In this document: piece after piece, positions 5,171-13,980 of the stretch
Position numbering within the stretch: the stretch's first letter is position 1
Layout of the letters: each line of letters starts with the position of its first letter
Source of the DNA: an uncultured Gemmiger sp.
Lineage (GTDB): Bacteria > Bacillota > Clostridia > Oscillospirales > Ruminococcaceae
Direction of reading: 5' to 3'
DNA length: 17,583 nt
Assembly: GCA_944382805.1 (NCBI GenBank)
Contig: CALWNS010000018.1
Location: 1 to 17,583 of the forward strand
Program-made: the position numbers and the translations under genes
The notes under the pieces: model-generated
What the model was told of the DNA's origin: nothing
What the model saw: only the letters and a program-made list of their open reading frames with translations
The model's database searches: none

Positions 5171-6553
5171 TTGGAAAGACTGAGCTATACCCACGATGCG
5201 GCGGCCGCCGCCGTCATCGCTTCCGTTTACCCCGATGCGCCGCCCATGGCCTATGTGCGCAGCTTCGGCTGCCAGCAGAACGCCGCGGACGGCGAAAAGA
5301 TCTGCGGCGTTTTGCAGGACGTCGGCTTCGGCATTACCGATACGCTGGAACAGGCCGACCTGATCCTGTTCAACACCTGCGCCGTGCGCGAACACGCCGA
5401 ACAGCGCGTGTTCGGCAACGTCGGCGCGCTCAAGCAGCTCAAGGAGCGCAACCCCAAACTGGTCATCGGCGTGTGCGGCTGCATGGCGCAGCAGGCGCAT
5501 ATCGTGGACAAGCTGCGCCGCAGCTACCCGTATGTGGACCTGGTGTTCGGCGTGGACGGCATCGACCGCCTGCCCGCCATGCTGGCCGAGCGTTTCCGCC
5601 GCGGCCGGCGCTACTTGGAGGAGCCGCGCACCCGCAACGCCGTGGTCGAGGACCTGCCCACCCGGCGGGATTCCGGTTTCCGCGCCTGGCTGCCCATCAT
5701 GTACGGGTGCGATAACTTCTGCACCTACTGCATCGTGCCCTATGTGCGCGGGCGGGAGCGCAGCCGCGCGCCGGCGGATATTCTGGCCGAGTTCCGGGGC
5801 CTTGTGGCCGCCGGCTACAAAGAGATCACCCTGCTGGGCCAGAACGTCAACAGCTACGGCAAGGGCCTTGAAGAGCAGATCGACTTTGCCGACCTGCTCA
5901 ACCTGCTCTGCGCGGTGCCCGGCGACTACCAGATCCGCTTTATGACCAGCCACCCCAAGGACGCAAGCCGCAAGCTGATCGACACCATCGCCGCGCAGGC
6001 GCGCCTGTGCAAGCACATCCACCTGCCCGTGCAGTCGGGCAGCGACCGGCTGCTGGCGCGCATGAACCGGCATTACACCGCCGCGCAGTACCGCGAACTG
6101 ATCGACTACGCGCGGGCCAAGATCCCCGGCGTGACCTTTTCCAGCGACATCATCGTCGGCTTCCCCGGCGAGACGGAGGAGGATTTTAAGGCCACGCTCG
6201 ACCTGGTCGAGGCGGTCGGCTATATGCAGCTGTTCACCTTTATCTATTCCAAGCGCGAAGGCACCCCGGCCGCCAAAATGGACGACCCCACCCCCCGCGC
6301 CGAAAAAACCGCCCGCATGGAGCGCCTGCTGGCTTTGCAGGAGCGCTGCTCCCACGCGGCGGTGGAAGCCCTGGTCGGCCAAACCGTGCGCGTGCTGGTC
6401 GAGGGCGCGGGCCGCGCACCCGGCACGCTCAACGGCCGGCTGGACAACAACCTGGTCGTCGAGTTCCCGGCCGACGAAAGCCTGGTCGGCCAGTGGGCGA
6501 ACGTGCGCCTGACGGGCGCACGCGCCGCCATGCTGGCGGGCGAGCAGGCCTAA
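5171..6553 (+). CDS. miaB: tRNA-2-methylthio-N6-dimethylallyladenosine synthase MiaB
   Basis: A 460-residue radical-SAM methylthiotransferase that adds the 2-methylthio group to i6A37 of tRNAs, the step after MiaA. The N-terminal domain has three cysteines for the auxiliary [4Fe-4S] cluster: Cys34 (RSFGCQQN), Cys70 (LFNTCAVREHAEQRVFG) and Cys104 (GCMAQ). The radical-SAM motif CX3CX2C is Cys180, Cys184 and Cys187 (YGCDNFCTYCIVPYVRGRERS). A C-terminal TRAM RNA-binding domain occupies about 385-455. The start is a TTG at 5171 with GGAGGGG five bases upstream; the first ATG in frame, 25 codons later, has no ribosome binding site and would clip the region just before the first cysteine. First gene of a likely operon, with a 42-base gap to the next gene. 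It is separated from RimO and MtaB relatives by the RGRERSR context and gene order. Confidence 0.95.
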   Translation: MERLSYTHDAAAAAVIASVYPDAPPMAYVRSFGCQQNAADGEKICGVLQDVGFGITDTLEQADLILFNTCAVREHAEQRVFGNVGALKQLKERNPKLVIGVCGCMAQQAHIVDKLRRSYPYVDLVFGVDGIDRLPAMLAERFRRGRRYLEEPRTRNAVVEDLPTRRDSGFRAWLPIMYGCDNFCTYCIVPYVRGRERSRAPADILAEFRGLVAAGYKEITLLGQNVNSYGKGLEEQIDFADLLNLLCAVPGDYQIRFMTSHPKDASRKLIDTIAAQARLCKHIHLPVQSGSDRLLARMNRHYTAAQYRELIDYARAKIPGVTFSSDIIVGFPGETEEDFKATLDLVEAVGYMQLFTFIYSKREGTPAAKMDDPTPRAEKTARMERLLALQERCSHAAVEALVGQTVRVLVEGAGRAPGTLNGRLDNNLVVEFPADESLVGQWANVRLTGARAAMLAGEQA

Positions 6554-6595
6554 GGCAAAACCGCAAACGATAACAGAAAACAAAGGAGAAAAACC

Positions 6596-7003
6596 ATGGA
6601 TTGCATCGATCTTTTTAAGAAAGCCGCCGTCGCCCTGCAGACCGACCCCCGCTACCTGGAGCTGGACGCCGCGCGCCGCCAGAACGATATGGACGAGGAG
6701 CTGCAGAACCTGATCGGGGAGTTCAACCTTGCCCGCCTGGACCTGAACAACGAAGCCGGCAAGGCGGAGCCGGACGCCGCCCGCACGGCGGAGCTGAACC
6801 AGCGCGTCAACGACCTGTACACCCAGATCATGGCCAGCGAGGGCATGGTGCGCTACAACACCGCCAAGAGCGAGTGCGAAGCGCTCATCAGCCACATCGA
6901 CGCCATCATCAACACCGCCATGAACGGCGGCGACCCCATGACCGTGAACCCGCCGGCCGGCGGCTGCACCGGCAGCTGCGCCACCTGCGGCGGCTGCCAC
7001 TGA
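6596..7003 (+). CDS. YlbF/YmcA-family protein with C-terminal cysteine cluster (RicA/RicF-like)
   Basis: A 135-residue, mostly helical protein of the YlbF/YmcA family. The helical body (about 1-110) includes RYLELDAARRQNDMDEELQN and YTQIMASEGMVRYNTAKSEC. The C-terminus ends in four cysteines, Cys124, Cys128, Cys131 and Cys134 (CX3CX2CX2C), after a Pro/Gly spacer. In Bacillus, YmcA, YlbF and YaaT form the Ric complex, which carries Fe-S clusters and affects RNase Y-dependent mRNA processing and developmental choices, and ymcA lies directly after miaB. The same position here favours a YmcA-like role, but YlbF is equally possible from sequence. AAAGGAG precedes the ATG by 7 bases. The cysteine tail may ligate an Fe-S cluster or a metal; that is inference. 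Confidence 0.85.
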   Translation: MDCIDLFKKAAVALQTDPRYLELDAARRQNDMDEELQNLIGEFNLARLDLNNEAGKAEPDAARTAELNQRVNDLYTQIMASEGMVRYNTAKSECEALISHIDAIINTAMNGGDPMTVNPPAGGCTGSCATCGGCH

Positions 7004-7013
7004 CCGCAAAACA

Positions 7014-7031
7014 GACTTTTTCGACTTTTTC
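7014..7031 (+). repeat. Tandem 9-bp repeat before mutS
   Basis: GACTTTTTC occurs twice in direct succession (7014-7022 and 7023-7031), immediately before the mutS ribosome binding site AGGAG (7032-7036). It makes the upstream region U-rich and unstructured, which may aid ribosome binding; a role is not established. Confidence 0.6.
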
Positions 7032-7044
7032 AGGAGCGTGAACC

Positions 7045-9663
7045 ATGGCCGGACAAACCGTATCGCCCATGATGCAGCAGTATTTCGAGATCAAGCGCCA
7101 GCACCCCAACGAGATCCTGTTCTACCGCGTGGGCGATTTTTACGAAATGTTCTACGACGACGCCCTCACCGCCTCCCGCGAGCTGGAACTGACCCTGACC
7201 GGCAAGGCCTGCGGCGGCGAGGAGCGCGCCCCCATGTGCGGCGTGCCGTTCCACTCCTACGAGATCTATGTGGCCCGCCTCATCGCCAAGGGCTACAAGG
7301 TGGCCATCTGCGAGCAGATGGAGGACCCTGCCCTGGCCAAAGGCCTGGTCAAGCGGGACATCATCCGCGTGGTCACCCCCGGCACGGTCATCGAGTCCAG
7401 TATGCTCAAGGAGGACAAGAACAACTACCTGTGCTCCATCTGCGCCAAGCGGGTGCGCCGCAGCTGGAAGGCCGGCGTCTGTTTTGCCGATATCTCCACC
7501 GGCGAAGCCTGGGCCACCGAGCTGAGCAGCGACAAGATGGGCGGCGCGCTGATCGCCGAGCTGTGCCGCTTTATGCCCAGCGAGATCCTGATGAACCCGG
7601 CCGTCCTGGACCTGAAGGACCTGACGGGCTACATCAAGCAGCACTCCAACGCCCTGGTGGAACTGCGCGAGGACGCCTGCTACCGGCCCGCCGTGCTGCA
7701 AGCCGACCTGGCCGCGCAGTTCGGCCCCGACTGGGAAAAAACCGCCGGCTTTGCGCCGGACGGCCTGGCCGCGCCGGCTTTCGGCGCGCTGCTGGGTTAT
7801 CTGAAAGAGACCCAAAAGCACGGCATCGACCGCATCAAAGCCGTGCAGAACTACGCCGACGCGCAGTATATGCGCCTTTCGCCGGTCACCCGCGCCAACC
7901 TGGAACTGACCGAAACGATGCGCGGGCGCGAAAAGCGCGGCACGCTTTTGTGGGTGCTGGACAAGACCGAAACTTCGATGGGCAAGCGGATGCTGCGCAC
8001 CTGGATCGAGCAGCCGCTGGTGGACCCGGCGGTCATCAACGCGCGGCTGGACGCGGTCGAAGCGCTGTACAACGCCAACGTGGGCCGCGCCGAGCTGAAG
8101 GAGGCGCTGTCCCATGTGTTCGACATCGAGCGCCTGACCACCCGCATCCTGTACGGCTCCGCCACCCCGCGGGAGGTCAAGGCCCTGGGCGATACCTGTT
8201 TGCAGCTGCCCGCCGTCAAGGCGCAGGCCCAGGCGGCGGACGCCCCGCTGCTGGCCGAACTGGCCGACGCCGTGGACCCGCTGGCCGATATCCTGGACCT
8301 TATCACCCGCGCCTTGGTGGACGACCCGCCCGCCAACCTGAAGGACGGCGGGGCCATCCGCCCCGGCTACAACGCCGAGGTGGATGAACTGCGCGACATC
8401 ATGCACGGCGGCAAGGGCGTCCTTTCCCAGATGGAGGCCAAGCTGCGCGAGGAGACCGGCATCCCCAAGCTCAAGATCGGCTTTAACAAGGTGTTCGGCT
8501 ATTACATCGAGGTCAGCCGCAGCTATGTGGGCAGCGTGCCCGACACCTTTACCCGCAAGCAGACGCTGACCACCGGCGAGCGCTACATCACCCCCGAGTT
8601 AAAAGAGCTGGAAAACAAGATCCTGGGCGCCAATGAGCGGCTGCTGGTGCTGGAACACCAGCTGTTTGCCGACCTGCTCGGCGCCATTTCGGCGCAGATC
8701 CTGCGTTTGCAGCGCACGGCCGCGGCCGTGGCGCAGCTGGACGTGCTGGCCTCTTTTGCCGAAGCCGCCGTGCAGAACAACTACACCAAACCCACGGTCG
8801 ACGACAGCGACGTGCTGGACATTGCCGAAGGCCGCCACCCGGTCATTGAGCAGATGCTCAAAAACAGCCTGTTCGTGCCCAACGATACCACGCTGGACGA
8901 GGGCGAAAACCGGATGCTCATCATCACCGGCCCCAATATGGCCGGCAAATCGACTTATATGCGGCAGAACGCCCTCATTGCGCTGATGGCGCAGATCGGC
9001 AGCTTTGTGCCGGCGGCGCGCTGCCATGCGGGCGTGGTGGACGCCATCTTTACGCGGGTGGGCGCTTCGGACGACCTGGCCGCCGGCCAGTCCACCTTTA
9101 TGGTCGAAATGACAGAGGTGGCGGAGATTTTGCAAAACGCCACCCGCCGGAGCCTGGTCATCCTGGACGAGATCGGCCGCGGCACCTCGACCTTTGACGG
9201 CATGAGCATCGCCCGCGCCGTGGTAGAATACATCTGCGACCACATCGGCTGCAAAACGCTGTTCGCCACCCATTACCACGAACTGACCGGCATGGACAAG
9301 GACGTGGCCGGGGTAAAGAACTACAACATCGCGGTCAAAAAACGCGGCGAGGACATCACGTTTTTGCGCCGCATCGTGGCCGGCCCGGCCGACGACAGCT
9401 ACGGCATCGAGGTCGCCAAGCTGGCCGGTTTGCCGGACGCCGTCATCAAGCGCGCCCACGCCGTGCTGCGCGGGCTGGAGGCCCAGGCCCCCGGCCGCCA
9501 TACGGCGCTGCAGCTCGACTTTGACACGGTGGAGGAATACCAGAACCCCGCCGTGCCCAGCGAGGTGGTGGACAAGCTGCGCGCGCTGGATATCGAAACG
9601 CTCACCCCGCTGGAAGCGCTCAACTTCCTCTATCAGCTCAAGCAGGCGCTGAACGACCAATAA
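7045..9663 (+). CDS. mutS: DNA mismatch repair protein MutS
   Basis: An 872-residue ATPase that recognises base mismatches and small loops and recruits MutL. The mismatch-recognition motif FYE is at residues 32-34 within GDFYEMFYDD. The connector, lever and clamp domains fill the middle. The C-terminal ABC-type ATPase has Walker A GPNMAGKST (629-637), the MutS-specific D-x-x-A-x-G-x-S-T-F loop (DDLAAGQSTFMVEMTE) and Walker B LVILDEIGRGTSTFDG with Asp708-Glu709. Near the C-terminus QLDFD (823-827) resembles the beta-clamp binding QLSFF motif of Bacillus MutS. The last residues, LTPLEALNFLYQLKQAL, are typical of the family. Full length is normal for MutS1, and there is no Smr domain, so it is not MutS2. 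AGGAG lies 8 bases before the ATG. mutL follows after 30 bases. Confidence 0.98.
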   Translation: MAGQTVSPMMQQYFEIKRQHPNEILFYRVGDFYEMFYDDALTASRELELTLTGKACGGEERAPMCGVPFHSYEIYVARLIAKGYKVAICEQMEDPALAKGLVKRDIIRVVTPGTVIESSMLKEDKNNYLCSICAKRVRRSWKAGVCFADISTGEAWATELSSDKMGGALIAELCRFMPSEILMNPAVLDLKDLTGYIKQHSNALVELREDACYRPAVLQADLAAQFGPDWEKTAGFAPDGLAAPAFGALLGYLKETQKHGIDRIKAVQNYADAQYMRLSPVTRANLELTETMRGREKRGTLLWVLDKTETSMGKRMLRTWIEQPLVDPAVINARLDAVEALYNANVGRAELKEALSHVFDIERLTTRILYGSATPREVKALGDTCLQLPAVKAQAQAADAPLLAELADAVDPLADILDLITRALVDDPPANLKDGGAIRPGYNAEVDELRDIMHGGKGVLSQMEAKLREETGIPKLKIGFNKVFGYYIEVSRSYVGSVPDTFTRKQTLTTGERYITPELKELENKILGANERLLVLEHQLFADLLGAISAQILRLQRTAAAVAQLDVLASFAEAAVQNNYTKPTVDDSDVLDIAEGRHPVIEQMLKNSLFVPNDTTLDEGENRMLIITGPNMAGKSTYMRQNALIALMAQIGSFVPAARCHAGVVDAIFTRVGASDDLAAGQSTFMVEMTEVAEILQNATRRSLVILDEIGRGTSTFDGMSIARAVVEYICDHIGCKTLFATHYHELTGMDKDVAGVKNYNIAVKKRGEDITFLRRIVAGPADDSYGIEVAKLAGLPDAVIKRAHAVLRGLEAQAPGRHTALQLDFDTVEEYQNPAVPSEVVDKLRALDIETLTPLEALNFLYQLKQALNDQ

Positions 9664-9693
9664 GCCCCTGCCCTGCATTTCAGGTGACCCCCT

Positions 9694-11766
9694 ATGCCCA
9701 AAATTCATGTTTTAGACAAACACACCGCCGAACTCATCGCCGCCGGCGAAGTGGTCGAGCGGCCGGCCTCGGTGGCCAAAGAACTGCTGGAAAACGCCAT
9801 CGACGCCGGCGCCACCCAGATCTCGCTGTCCATCCGCCGCGGCGGCGTGGAACAGCTGCAGATCACCGACAACGGCTGCGGCATCGAGTCGGACTCCATC
9901 GAAAACGCCTTTGTGCGCCACGCCACCAGCAAGATCGCCGCGGCCGAGGACCTTGCCCGCATCCACACGCTGGGCTTCCGCGGCGAAGCGCTGGCCTCCA
10001 TCGCCAGCGTGGCGCGGGTGGAGCTGCTGACCAAGAGCGACGCCGACGAGTTCGCGCTGTGCTACCGCATTGCCGGCGGCGTGCCCCAGGGCACGGAGCC
10101 GGGCGCGCGCGGGCGCGGCACCACCATCACGGTCAGCGATTTGTTCTACAATACCCCCGCCCGCATGAAGTTCCTGAAAAAGGATGTCAGCGAAGGGAAC
10201 TTTGTGGCCGACGCCGTGGCCCACGCCGCGCTGTCCCACCCGGAGATCTCCTTCCGCTTTGTGCGCGAGGGCAAGCAGCAGTTCGTCACCCCCGGCGACG
10301 GCAGCCTGCGCAGCGCGGTCTACGCCGTGCTGGGGCGGGACTTTGCCCGCGATCTGCTGGACGTGGCGGGGGAAAGCGGCATTTATACGGTCGGCGGCCT
10401 TATCACGCCGCCGCGCGCCTGCCGCGGTTCGCGCAGTGCGCAGCATTTTTACGTCAACGGCCGCTATGTCAAAAACCGCACCATGATGGCCGCGCTGGAA
10501 AACGCCTACAAGGGCACCGTCATGCAGGGCAAGTTCCCCGGCGCGGTGCTCATGCTGACCCTGCCGGCCGAGCTGGTGGACGTGAACGTCCACCCCGCCA
10601 AGACCGAGATCCGCTTTGCGCGTGAAAGCGATGTGTTCGACGCCGTCTACCGCGCCGTGCGCGCGGCGCTGGCCGCGCCCGGCAGCGGCGAATGCCTGTT
10701 CCGGCTGGGCGGCACGGCCCCGGAAAGCCCGCAGCCCCCGCAGCCGCCCGCCCGGGCCGAAAAGCCCGCCCCGGCGGCGCCGCGCCCGGCCGCCGCGCCG
10801 CAAAAGCACTTCGCCACCCTTTCGGCGGCGGAATTCCGCGCGCTGCACCGCCTGACCGACGCCGTGCCCGCCCGCGCGGTGCCGGGGCTGGGGCTGCCGG
10901 CCGCCGCGCCCGTTCCCGATACCATCGAACTGGCCTCCGCCCCGGCCGCCGGGCCGGAGAGCGTGCTGGACATCCGGCCGGACGAAAGCCCCGCCGTGCA
11001 GGCCCCGGCCGCGGCCGCCGCGGACCTGCCCGACCTGCCCGACGCCGCGGGCCGCACGCTGGCCGGCGTGCTGCCCGGACTGCTGGACGGCCTGGCCCCG
11101 GCGCCGGCCCCCCGGCCGCCCGAAGAGCCCGAACCGGCCGGCCTTTCCGCCCTGCCCGCCCCCGAGCAGCAGACCTTTGCCCCCGCGCCGGCCAGCGCCC
11201 CGCTGCGCCTGGTGGGCGAGGTGTTCAAGACCTACATCATCACCGAGCGCGAAGGCGAGCTGTGCCTGATCGACAAGCACGCCGCGCACGAGCGCATTTT
11301 GTACGAGCAGCTGGCCGAACACTACGGCGACGTGCCCGCCCAGCTGCTGCTGGTGCCGGTGCAGGTCAACCTTTCGGCCGAAGAAAAGCAGGCCGTGCTG
11401 GACCACCTGGAACTGCTGCGCAGCGCCGGCATCGAAGCCGAGGACTACGGCGGCCCCACCGTCATCGTGCGGGCCGTGCCGGCCGACGTGCCGGTGGACG
11501 ATGTGGCCGATATGCTGCTGGAACTGGCCGATAAGCTCAAGGACGGCGGCCGCGACGCCCTGCGCGAAAAGACCGAGTGGGTGCTGCATTCCATCGCCTG
11601 CCGCGCCGCCGTCAAGGCCGGCGACCGCACCGCCGCGCAGGAGATGGTGGCCCTGGCGCAGAAGATTTTGGACGGCAGCGTGCCGCCGTTCTGCCCCCAC
11701 GGCCGCCCCTGCGTGCTCAAGATCACCCGGAAGGAGCTGGAAAAACAGTTTGGCCGCCTTGTGTGA
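9694..11766 (+). CDS. mutL: DNA mismatch repair endonuclease MutL
   Basis: A 690-residue GHKL ATPase that couples mismatch recognition to strand incision. N-terminal motifs are complete: ELIAAGEVVERPASVAKELL with Glu30 and Asn34, DNGCGI (59-64), GFRGEAL (94-100) and NTPAR (153-157). The C-terminal domain has the endonuclease motif as DKHAAHERILYE (527-538; usual form DQHAX2EX4E), then ACRAA (635-639) and CPHGRP (667-672), so this MutL should nick DNA itself, as expected where MutH is absent. QLLLVP (550-555) resembles the beta-clamp binding motif QXX(L/I)XP. The linker between the halves (about 330-505) is very rich in Pro and Ala. The ribosome binding site AGGTGA is modest, 6 bases before the ATG. 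The end overlaps miaA by 8 bases, so translation is probably coupled. Confidence 0.97.
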   Translation: MPKIHVLDKHTAELIAAGEVVERPASVAKELLENAIDAGATQISLSIRRGGVEQLQITDNGCGIESDSIENAFVRHATSKIAAAEDLARIHTLGFRGEALASIASVARVELLTKSDADEFALCYRIAGGVPQGTEPGARGRGTTITVSDLFYNTPARMKFLKKDVSEGNFVADAVAHAALSHPEISFRFVREGKQQFVTPGDGSLRSAVYAVLGRDFARDLLDVAGESGIYTVGGLITPPRACRGSRSAQHFYVNGRYVKNRTMMAALENAYKGTVMQGKFPGAVLMLTLPAELVDVNVHPAKTEIRFARESDVFDAVYRAVRAALAAPGSGECLFRLGGTAPESPQPPQPPARAEKPAPAAPRPAAAPQKHFATLSAAEFRALHRLTDAVPARAVPGLGLPAAAPVPDTIELASAPAAGPESVLDIRPDESPAVQAPAAAAADLPDLPDAAGRTLAGVLPGLLDGLAPAPAPRPPEEPEPAGLSALPAPEQQTFAPAPASAPLRLVGEVFKTYIITEREGELCLIDKHAAHERILYEQLAEHYGDVPAQLLLVPVQVNLSAEEKQAVLDHLELLRSAGIEAEDYGGPTVIVRAVPADVPVDDVADMLLELADKLKDGGRDALREKTEWVLHSIACRAAVKAGDRTAAQEMVALAQKILDGSVPPFCPHGRPCVLKITRKELEKQFGRLV

Positions 11767-12706
11767 AAGACCCGCGGTCGTGGCCGTCGGCGGGCCTACG
11801 GCCACCGGCAAGACCGCGCTGGCCGTGCGGCTGGCCCAAACCTTCGGCGGCGAGGCCATCAGCGCCGATTCCATGGAGGTCTACCGCGGCCTGGACATCG
11901 GCACCGCCAAAGCCACGCAGGCCGAGCGCGCCGGCGTGCCGCACCACCTGCTGGACATCCTGGACCCGGACGAGGCGTACAGCGTGGCCGATTTCACCGC
12001 CGCGGCCGGCGCCTGCATCCGCCGCCTGGCCGCGCAGGGCCGGCTGCCCATCCTGGCCGGGGGCACCGGGCTGTACCTTACCAGCCTGCTTTCCGGGCTG
12101 GATTTCAGCGCCGAAACGGCGGACCCGGCCCTGCGCGCCGCCCTGCGCCGCCGCGCCGAGACCGAAGGCCCCGCCGCGCTTTATGCCGAGCTGGCCCGCC
12201 TGGACCCGGCCTACGCCGCCACCGTCCACCCCAACAACCTGACCCGCGTGCTGCGCGCGCTGGAGATCGCCGCCGTCACCGGCCGCCCTTTAAGCGCGCA
12301 GCGCGCCGCCGCCCGCCCGGCCCGGCCGCCCTACCGCGCGCTGTGCCTGTGCCTGGCTTACCATGACCGCGCAGCGCTCTACCGCCGCATCGACGCGCGG
12401 GTGGACCGCATGATGGAACAGGGCCTTTTGGCCGAGGCCCGCTATGTTTACGAAAACCGCGCCCGCTTTGCCGCCGCCGCGCAGGCCATCGGCTACAAAG
12501 AGCTGTTCCCCTACCTGGCCGGCGAAAGCGAGCTGGCCCCCTGCGTGGCCGCGCTCAAGCAGGCGTCCCGCCGCTACGCCAAGCGGCAGCTGACCTGGTT
12601 CCGCCACCAGGGCGAAGCGACCTGGCTCTATCTGGACGAACCGGGCGCGCCGCCCGCCGCCGAGCGGGCCGAAGCGCTGGTGCGCGAATTTCTGGCAGGG
12701 GGCTGA
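11759..12706 (+). CDS. miaA: tRNA dimethylallyltransferase MiaA
   Basis: About 315 residues. MiaA transfers a dimethylallyl group from DMAPP to N6 of A37 in tRNAs reading UNN codons, making the i6A37 that MiaB then thiomethylates. Walker A is GGPTATGKT (11-19). The substrate motif is SADSMEVYRGLDIGTAKA (35-52), with Glu where many homologues have Gln. Later motifs are GGTGLYL, NLTRVLRALEI, QAIGYKELFPYL and RYAKRQLTWFRHQ, all present. No ATG fits the N-terminus. I place the start at TTG 11759, giving MCERPAVVAVGGPTATGKT and an 8-base overlap with mutL. TTG 11750 is an alternative, 13 bases after AAGGAG (11731-11736). Overlap with mutL implies reinitiation. No hfq follows, although miaA-hfq is a common order. 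Confidence 0.94.
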   Translation: MCERPAVVAVGGPTATGKTALAVRLAQTFGGEAISADSMEVYRGLDIGTAKATQAERAGVPHHLLDILDPDEAYSVADFTAAAGACIRRLAAQGRLPILAGGTGLYLTSLLSGLDFSAETADPALRAALRRRAETEGPAALYAELARLDPAYAATVHPNNLTRVLRALEIAAVTGRPLSAQRAAARPARPPYRALCLCLAYHDRAALYRRIDARVDRMMEQGLLAEARYVYENRARFAAAAQAIGYKELFPYLAGESELAPCVAALKQASRRYAKRQLTWFRHQGEATWLYLDEPGAPPAAERAEALVREFLAGG

Positions 12707-12745
12707 CCCCCCGCGCCGCAGACCCAAACGAAAGGAGGCACTGCC

Positions 12746-13978
12746 ATGCAGGACCGCGAAGACCGCCGCCGCCACGCCCTGCGCGCCGCAGGGTATATCT
12801 GCATAGCGCTGCTGGTCATGGCCGGCATTTACCTGGTCATCCAGCTCTACGCCATTTTGGGGCGCACCTACCGCACCGAGACCGCCATCGCCTACACGAT
12901 GGAGGATACCCTGACCCTGCCCGGCATCGCCGCCTTTGAAGCGGTCGCCGTGCCCGGCAGCGGCAGCCTGGGCTACCTGGCGGCGGACGGCGAGCGCGTG
13001 ACCGCGGGCACCGTGCTGGCCGAAGTGTACACCGACCCCGCCCAAAGCGCCGAGCGCGAGGAGCTGGACCGCCTGGACCGCGCGATCGAACTGCTGACCA
13101 AATCGGAAAATTCGGTCGGCAGCGACCTTTCGCTGCTGACCGCCCAGACGCAGAGCGCGCTGTACGACCTGCTGGACCAGCTGGACGCCGCCGATTATAC
13201 CGGCATGAGCGAAGCCGTGGACGCCTACCTGCTGGCGCAGAACCGCCTGCAGGTCTCCACCGGCCAGAGCGAAGGGTTCGGGGCGGCCATTGCCGACCTG
13301 CAGGCCCAGCGCGACGCCGCGGCCGCCGCTTTGCAGGGGCTGGCCACCATAACGGCCGACCGCAACGGCTATTTCATCTCGGCCGCGGCGGCGCAGCCGC
13401 TGGATATCAGCGAGGAAACGCTGCAAAACGACACCCCGGCTTCGCTGGCCGCGCGCCTGCAGCAGGAACTCCCCGCCGCCGGCGCGGGGGAGGCCGGGCG
13501 CATCGTGACCGGCTTTTCCTGGCGGTTTTACGGCGTGTGCAGCCTGGAGGACGCCGCCCGCTTTGACGGTGTGACCGACGTGCAGATCCGCGTGCCCGGC
13601 AAACAGGAGACCGCGCTGGACGCCGAGGTGGTCGAAGTGCTGCCCGACGAGGAGAGCGGCCTGGCCAAAATCACCGTCGAATGCCGCACAATCAACGCCG
13701 ACGTGCTGCGCCTGGGGTGCGAGGAGGCGCAGATCGTGCTGGCCACCTACACGGGCATCCGCGTGAACAAGGCGGCGCTGCACATTGTGGACGGCGCGCG
13801 CGGCGTGTACGTGAAATACGGCAGTTTGCAGCGCTTCCGCCGCATCACGGTCGAATTTGAGGACGAAAACTACCTGCTGGTGCCGGACGGCGGCGCCGTC
13901 GGCACCGAAAACGAAGTCCGCCTGTACGACGAGATCATTGTGGAAGGCCCCAACCTGCAGGACGGCGGGCTGGTCTAG
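12746..13978 (+). CDS. HlyD/RND-adaptor-like single-pass membrane protein
   Basis: 410 residues, not assigned to a named gene. A short charged N-terminus (MQDREDRRRH) precedes one hydrophobic helix (about 13-37), giving a cytoplasm-in, exterior-facing topology. The outer part resembles membrane-fusion proteins: half of a barrel-sandwich (lipoyl-like) domain around GSGSLGYLAADGERVTAGTV, a helical segment of about 110 residues, the second half near ITADRNGYFISAAAAQPLDI, then beta-barrel-like sequence ending with GIRVNKAALHIVDGARGVYV and a C-terminal strand region. No ABC or RND transporter subunit lies beside it, so an efflux role is doubtful. Related genes are, to my knowledge, common next to sepF in Clostridia, suggesting an envelope or division role. 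A perfect AAAGGAGG precedes the ATG by 7 bases. It lies 39 bases after miaA and is likely the last gene of that operon. Confidence 0.75.
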   Translation: MQDREDRRRHALRAAGYICIALLVMAGIYLVIQLYAILGRTYRTETAIAYTMEDTLTLPGIAAFEAVAVPGSGSLGYLAADGERVTAGTVLAEVYTDPAQSAEREELDRLDRAIELLTKSENSVGSDLSLLTAQTQSALYDLLDQLDAADYTGMSEAVDAYLLAQNRLQVSTGQSEGFGAAIADLQAQRDAAAAALQGLATITADRNGYFISAAAAQPLDISEETLQNDTPASLAARLQQELPAAGAGEAGRIVTGFSWRFYGVCSLEDAARFDGVTDVQIRVPGKQETALDAEVVEVLPDEESGLAKITVECRTINADVLRLGCEEAQIVLATYTGIRVNKAALHIVDGARGVYVKYGSLQRFRRITVEFEDENYLLVPDGGAVGTENEVRLYDEIIVEGPNLQDGGLV

Positions 13979-13980
13979 CC

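Noticed and set aside
5141..7009. Long antisense open frame opposite miaB and the YlbF-family gene (622 codons)
   Set aside because: It mirrors true genes in a GC-rich sequence, has His/Gly/Val/Ala-biased composition with no domain, and no ribosome binding site. Similar antisense frames opposite mutS, mutL, miaA/HlyD-like and divIVA/ileS were discarded for the same reason.
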